64,000 bases of DNA, from positions 76,297 through 140,296 of the forward strand of contig NZ_JBFRCU010000008.1 in NCBI RefSeq assembly GCF_052113205.1. The letters run 5' to 3'. This document shows, piece by piece, positions 62,884 to 64,000 of the stretch. Below the pieces are notes generated by a model. The model was not told where the DNA came from. It ran no database searches and saw nothing but the letters and a program-made list of their open reading frames with translations. Numbering within the stretch: position 1 is the stretch's first letter; each line of letters starts with the position of its first letter. Source of the DNA: Inquilinus sp052113205. GTDB taxonomy: Bacteria; Pseudomonadota; Alphaproteobacteria; DSM-16000; Inquilinaceae. Both the position numbers and the translations under genes were made by a program.

Positions 62884-64000
62884 TGACCCGCATCGCCGAC
62901 ACGATCGCCGCCACCCTGCACGCCCATGGCATCCGTCACGCCTTCGGCATGCCAGGCGGCGAGGTCGTGACCCTGATCGACGGGCTGGAGGCGGCGGGAA
63001 TCCGCTTCCACCTGGCCCGGCACGAGACCGCGGCGGCGATCATGGCCGCCGGCGCCTCGGTGACCACGGCGACGCCGGGCCCGGGGGCCACGCCTGGCCT
63101 CCTCGTGGCGACCGTCGGTCCGGGGCTGGCGAATGCGGTCAACGGCATCGCCGACGCGGCGCAGGAGCATGTGCCGCTGGTGGTGATCTCCGGCATCGTC
63201 GACCGGCCGACCCGCGCCCGCTACACCCACCAGGTGATCGACCACGCCGCGCTGCTGCGGCCGCTGGTCAAGGCCAGCTTCGAAATCGAGCCGGAAAGCG
63301 CCGGCCCGACCGTGGCCCGGGCTCTGGCCGTGGCGCTGGCCGAGCCGATGGGGCCGGTGCATCTCGACCTGTCGCCGGCGGTGGCGGCGATGCCCGACCC
63401 GGCGCCGCGGCCGGTCGCCCCGCCGGCGGTGCTGCGCCCGGCGATCGGGCCGCAGGACCCGGCCATCGCGGCTTTGGCCAACCGCCTGTCGCGGGCGCGG
63501 CGGCCGCTGATCCTGGCCGGGCTGGAAGCGGCGCAGGGCGGTGCCGGCCCGGCGCTGCTGCGCCTGGCGGAACGGCTCGGCGCCCCGGTGGTCACCACCT
63601 ACAAGGCCAAGGGGCTGGTGCCGGAGGATCATCCCCTGGCCCTGGGCGGCGCCGGCCTGTCGCCGCTGGCGGATGCGGTGCTGCTGCCGCTGTTCGCCCG
63701 GGCCGACCTGCTGCTGTTCGTCGGCTACGACCCGATCGAGATGCGGCTCGGCTGGCTCGACCCCGTCTCCGATCCCGACCGGATCGTCGAGATCACCGCC
63801 GCCCCGGCCGACCACGCCATGCACCACGCCGGCACCCGCCTGCTGGCCGCCCCAGCGGCCTCCGTCGAGGCTCTGATTGAGGCGATCCAGACAGACGCCA
63901 CCTGGACTGGCGACGATCGCGAGGAAGGTGACGGTGTCTCGCGTTACCTCTCCCGCCTGGCGGGAGAGGTCGGGCGTCCGCAGGACGACCGGGTGAGGGC
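62884..64000 (+). CDS. Thiamine-pyrophosphate-dependent enzyme, acetolactate-synthase-like (3' end outside window)
   Basis: 372 codons in the window, no stop. The N-terminal TPP pyrimidine-binding domain is clear (MTRIADTIAATLHAHGIRHA, FGMPGGEVVTLIDGLEAAGI, the catalytic Glu in LARHETAAAIMAAG, VATVGPGLANAVNGIADAAQ). The central domain follows (ARRPLILAGLEAAQGGAGPA, VVTTYKAKGLVPEDHPLALG, DLLLFVGYDPIEMRLG). Such enzymes split or join 2-oxo acids. The usual PP-binding C-terminal domain should lie beyond the window. At 63947-64000 the frame passes through a dispersed palindromic repeat, exactly where the linker between central and C-terminal domains would be; the gene may therefore be disrupted or carry an in-frame insertion. 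Confidence 0.85.
63947..64000. repeat. Dispersed palindromic repeat (CCTCTCCCGCC...GGCGGGAGAGG) within a coding frame
   Basis: CCTCTCCCGCC and GGCGGGAGAGG are perfect 11-bp arms around a single T, followed by TCGGGCG...CCGGGTGAGGGC. This is a very common intergenic repeat type of alphaproteobacteria. Here it lies inside the open frame of the TPP enzyme, which reads through it as LSRLAGEVGRPQDDRVR. It continues past the window end. Confidence 0.7.

Overview
The window looks like a high-GC alphaproteobacterial chromosome, probably Rhodospirillales-like (Inquilinus/Azospirillum type by gene content; this placement is inference). Four unresolved bases (N at 20575, 23097, 28726 and 57945) suggest draft sequence. 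Coding density is high, and most genes lie in long, tightly overlapping operons.

1-20112 is the right-hand part of an integrated genomic island. Its edge is marked by a tyrosine integrase (18518-19810) next to a detached 3' part of tRNA-Gly(GCC) at 20068-20112. The cargo is an unusual protease-rich set. A minus-strand operon (14245 to 4072) encodes a trypsin-like protease with an unrecognised C-terminal half, a MoxR-type AAA+ ATPase, a four-TM protein with a vWA-like region and an ACP-like region, a membrane-anchored beta-propeller protein with a SPOR-like end, and a subtilase. Converging on it is a trypsin/phospholipase-D (two HKD motifs) fusion, preceded by a secreted-domain/TM protein. A further unknown gene (14447-15571) lies upstream. 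Together these resemble the MoxR/vWA/trypsin 'conflict' systems known from genome mining, but I do not recognise this exact combination. It is the best candidate for an undescribed system here. Between this core and the integrase is a decayed accessory zone: a hipBA pair with hipA cut off by an IS1182-like remnant, a duplicated 3' end of the integrase gene, and a Fic gene.

20249-27822 is chromosomal. It holds a LacI-controlled sugar ABC operon with a fused ATPase-permease and a perfect 20-bp operator, then a lone peptide-type solute-binding protein.

27971-37273 resembles the Bacillus ytm/yxe organosulfur (S-alkyl-cysteine) salvage pathway: two different luciferase-like monooxygenases (LLM), an M20 deacylase, a GNAT acetyltransferase, an amino-acid ABC importer with two paralogous binding proteins, and a third LLM. 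37309-40741 carries an SsuABC-like sulfonate importer and an OsmC protein. 41088-48488 carries a Dpp-like importer plus an LLM and two carboxymuconolactone-decarboxylase/AhpD proteins. The theme is uptake and flavin-dependent breakdown of sulfur or nitrogen organics.

49495-58578 is a ten-gene minus-strand operon: DUF1185 protein, alpha/beta hydrolase, flavin reductase, fifth LLM, aldehyde dehydrogenase, NIPSNAP protein and a PotABCD-like importer. It faces a GntR regulator with a palindromic operator between them. It looks like a complete import-and-degrade pathway for an unknown compound, with a Rut-like logic.

59471-64000 holds an ECF sigma factor with an NrsF-type membrane anti-sigma factor, a TTC38-like repeat protein that may be in the same regulon, a small membrane protein, and the start of a TPP-dependent enzyme that contains a dispersed palindromic repeat within its reading frame.
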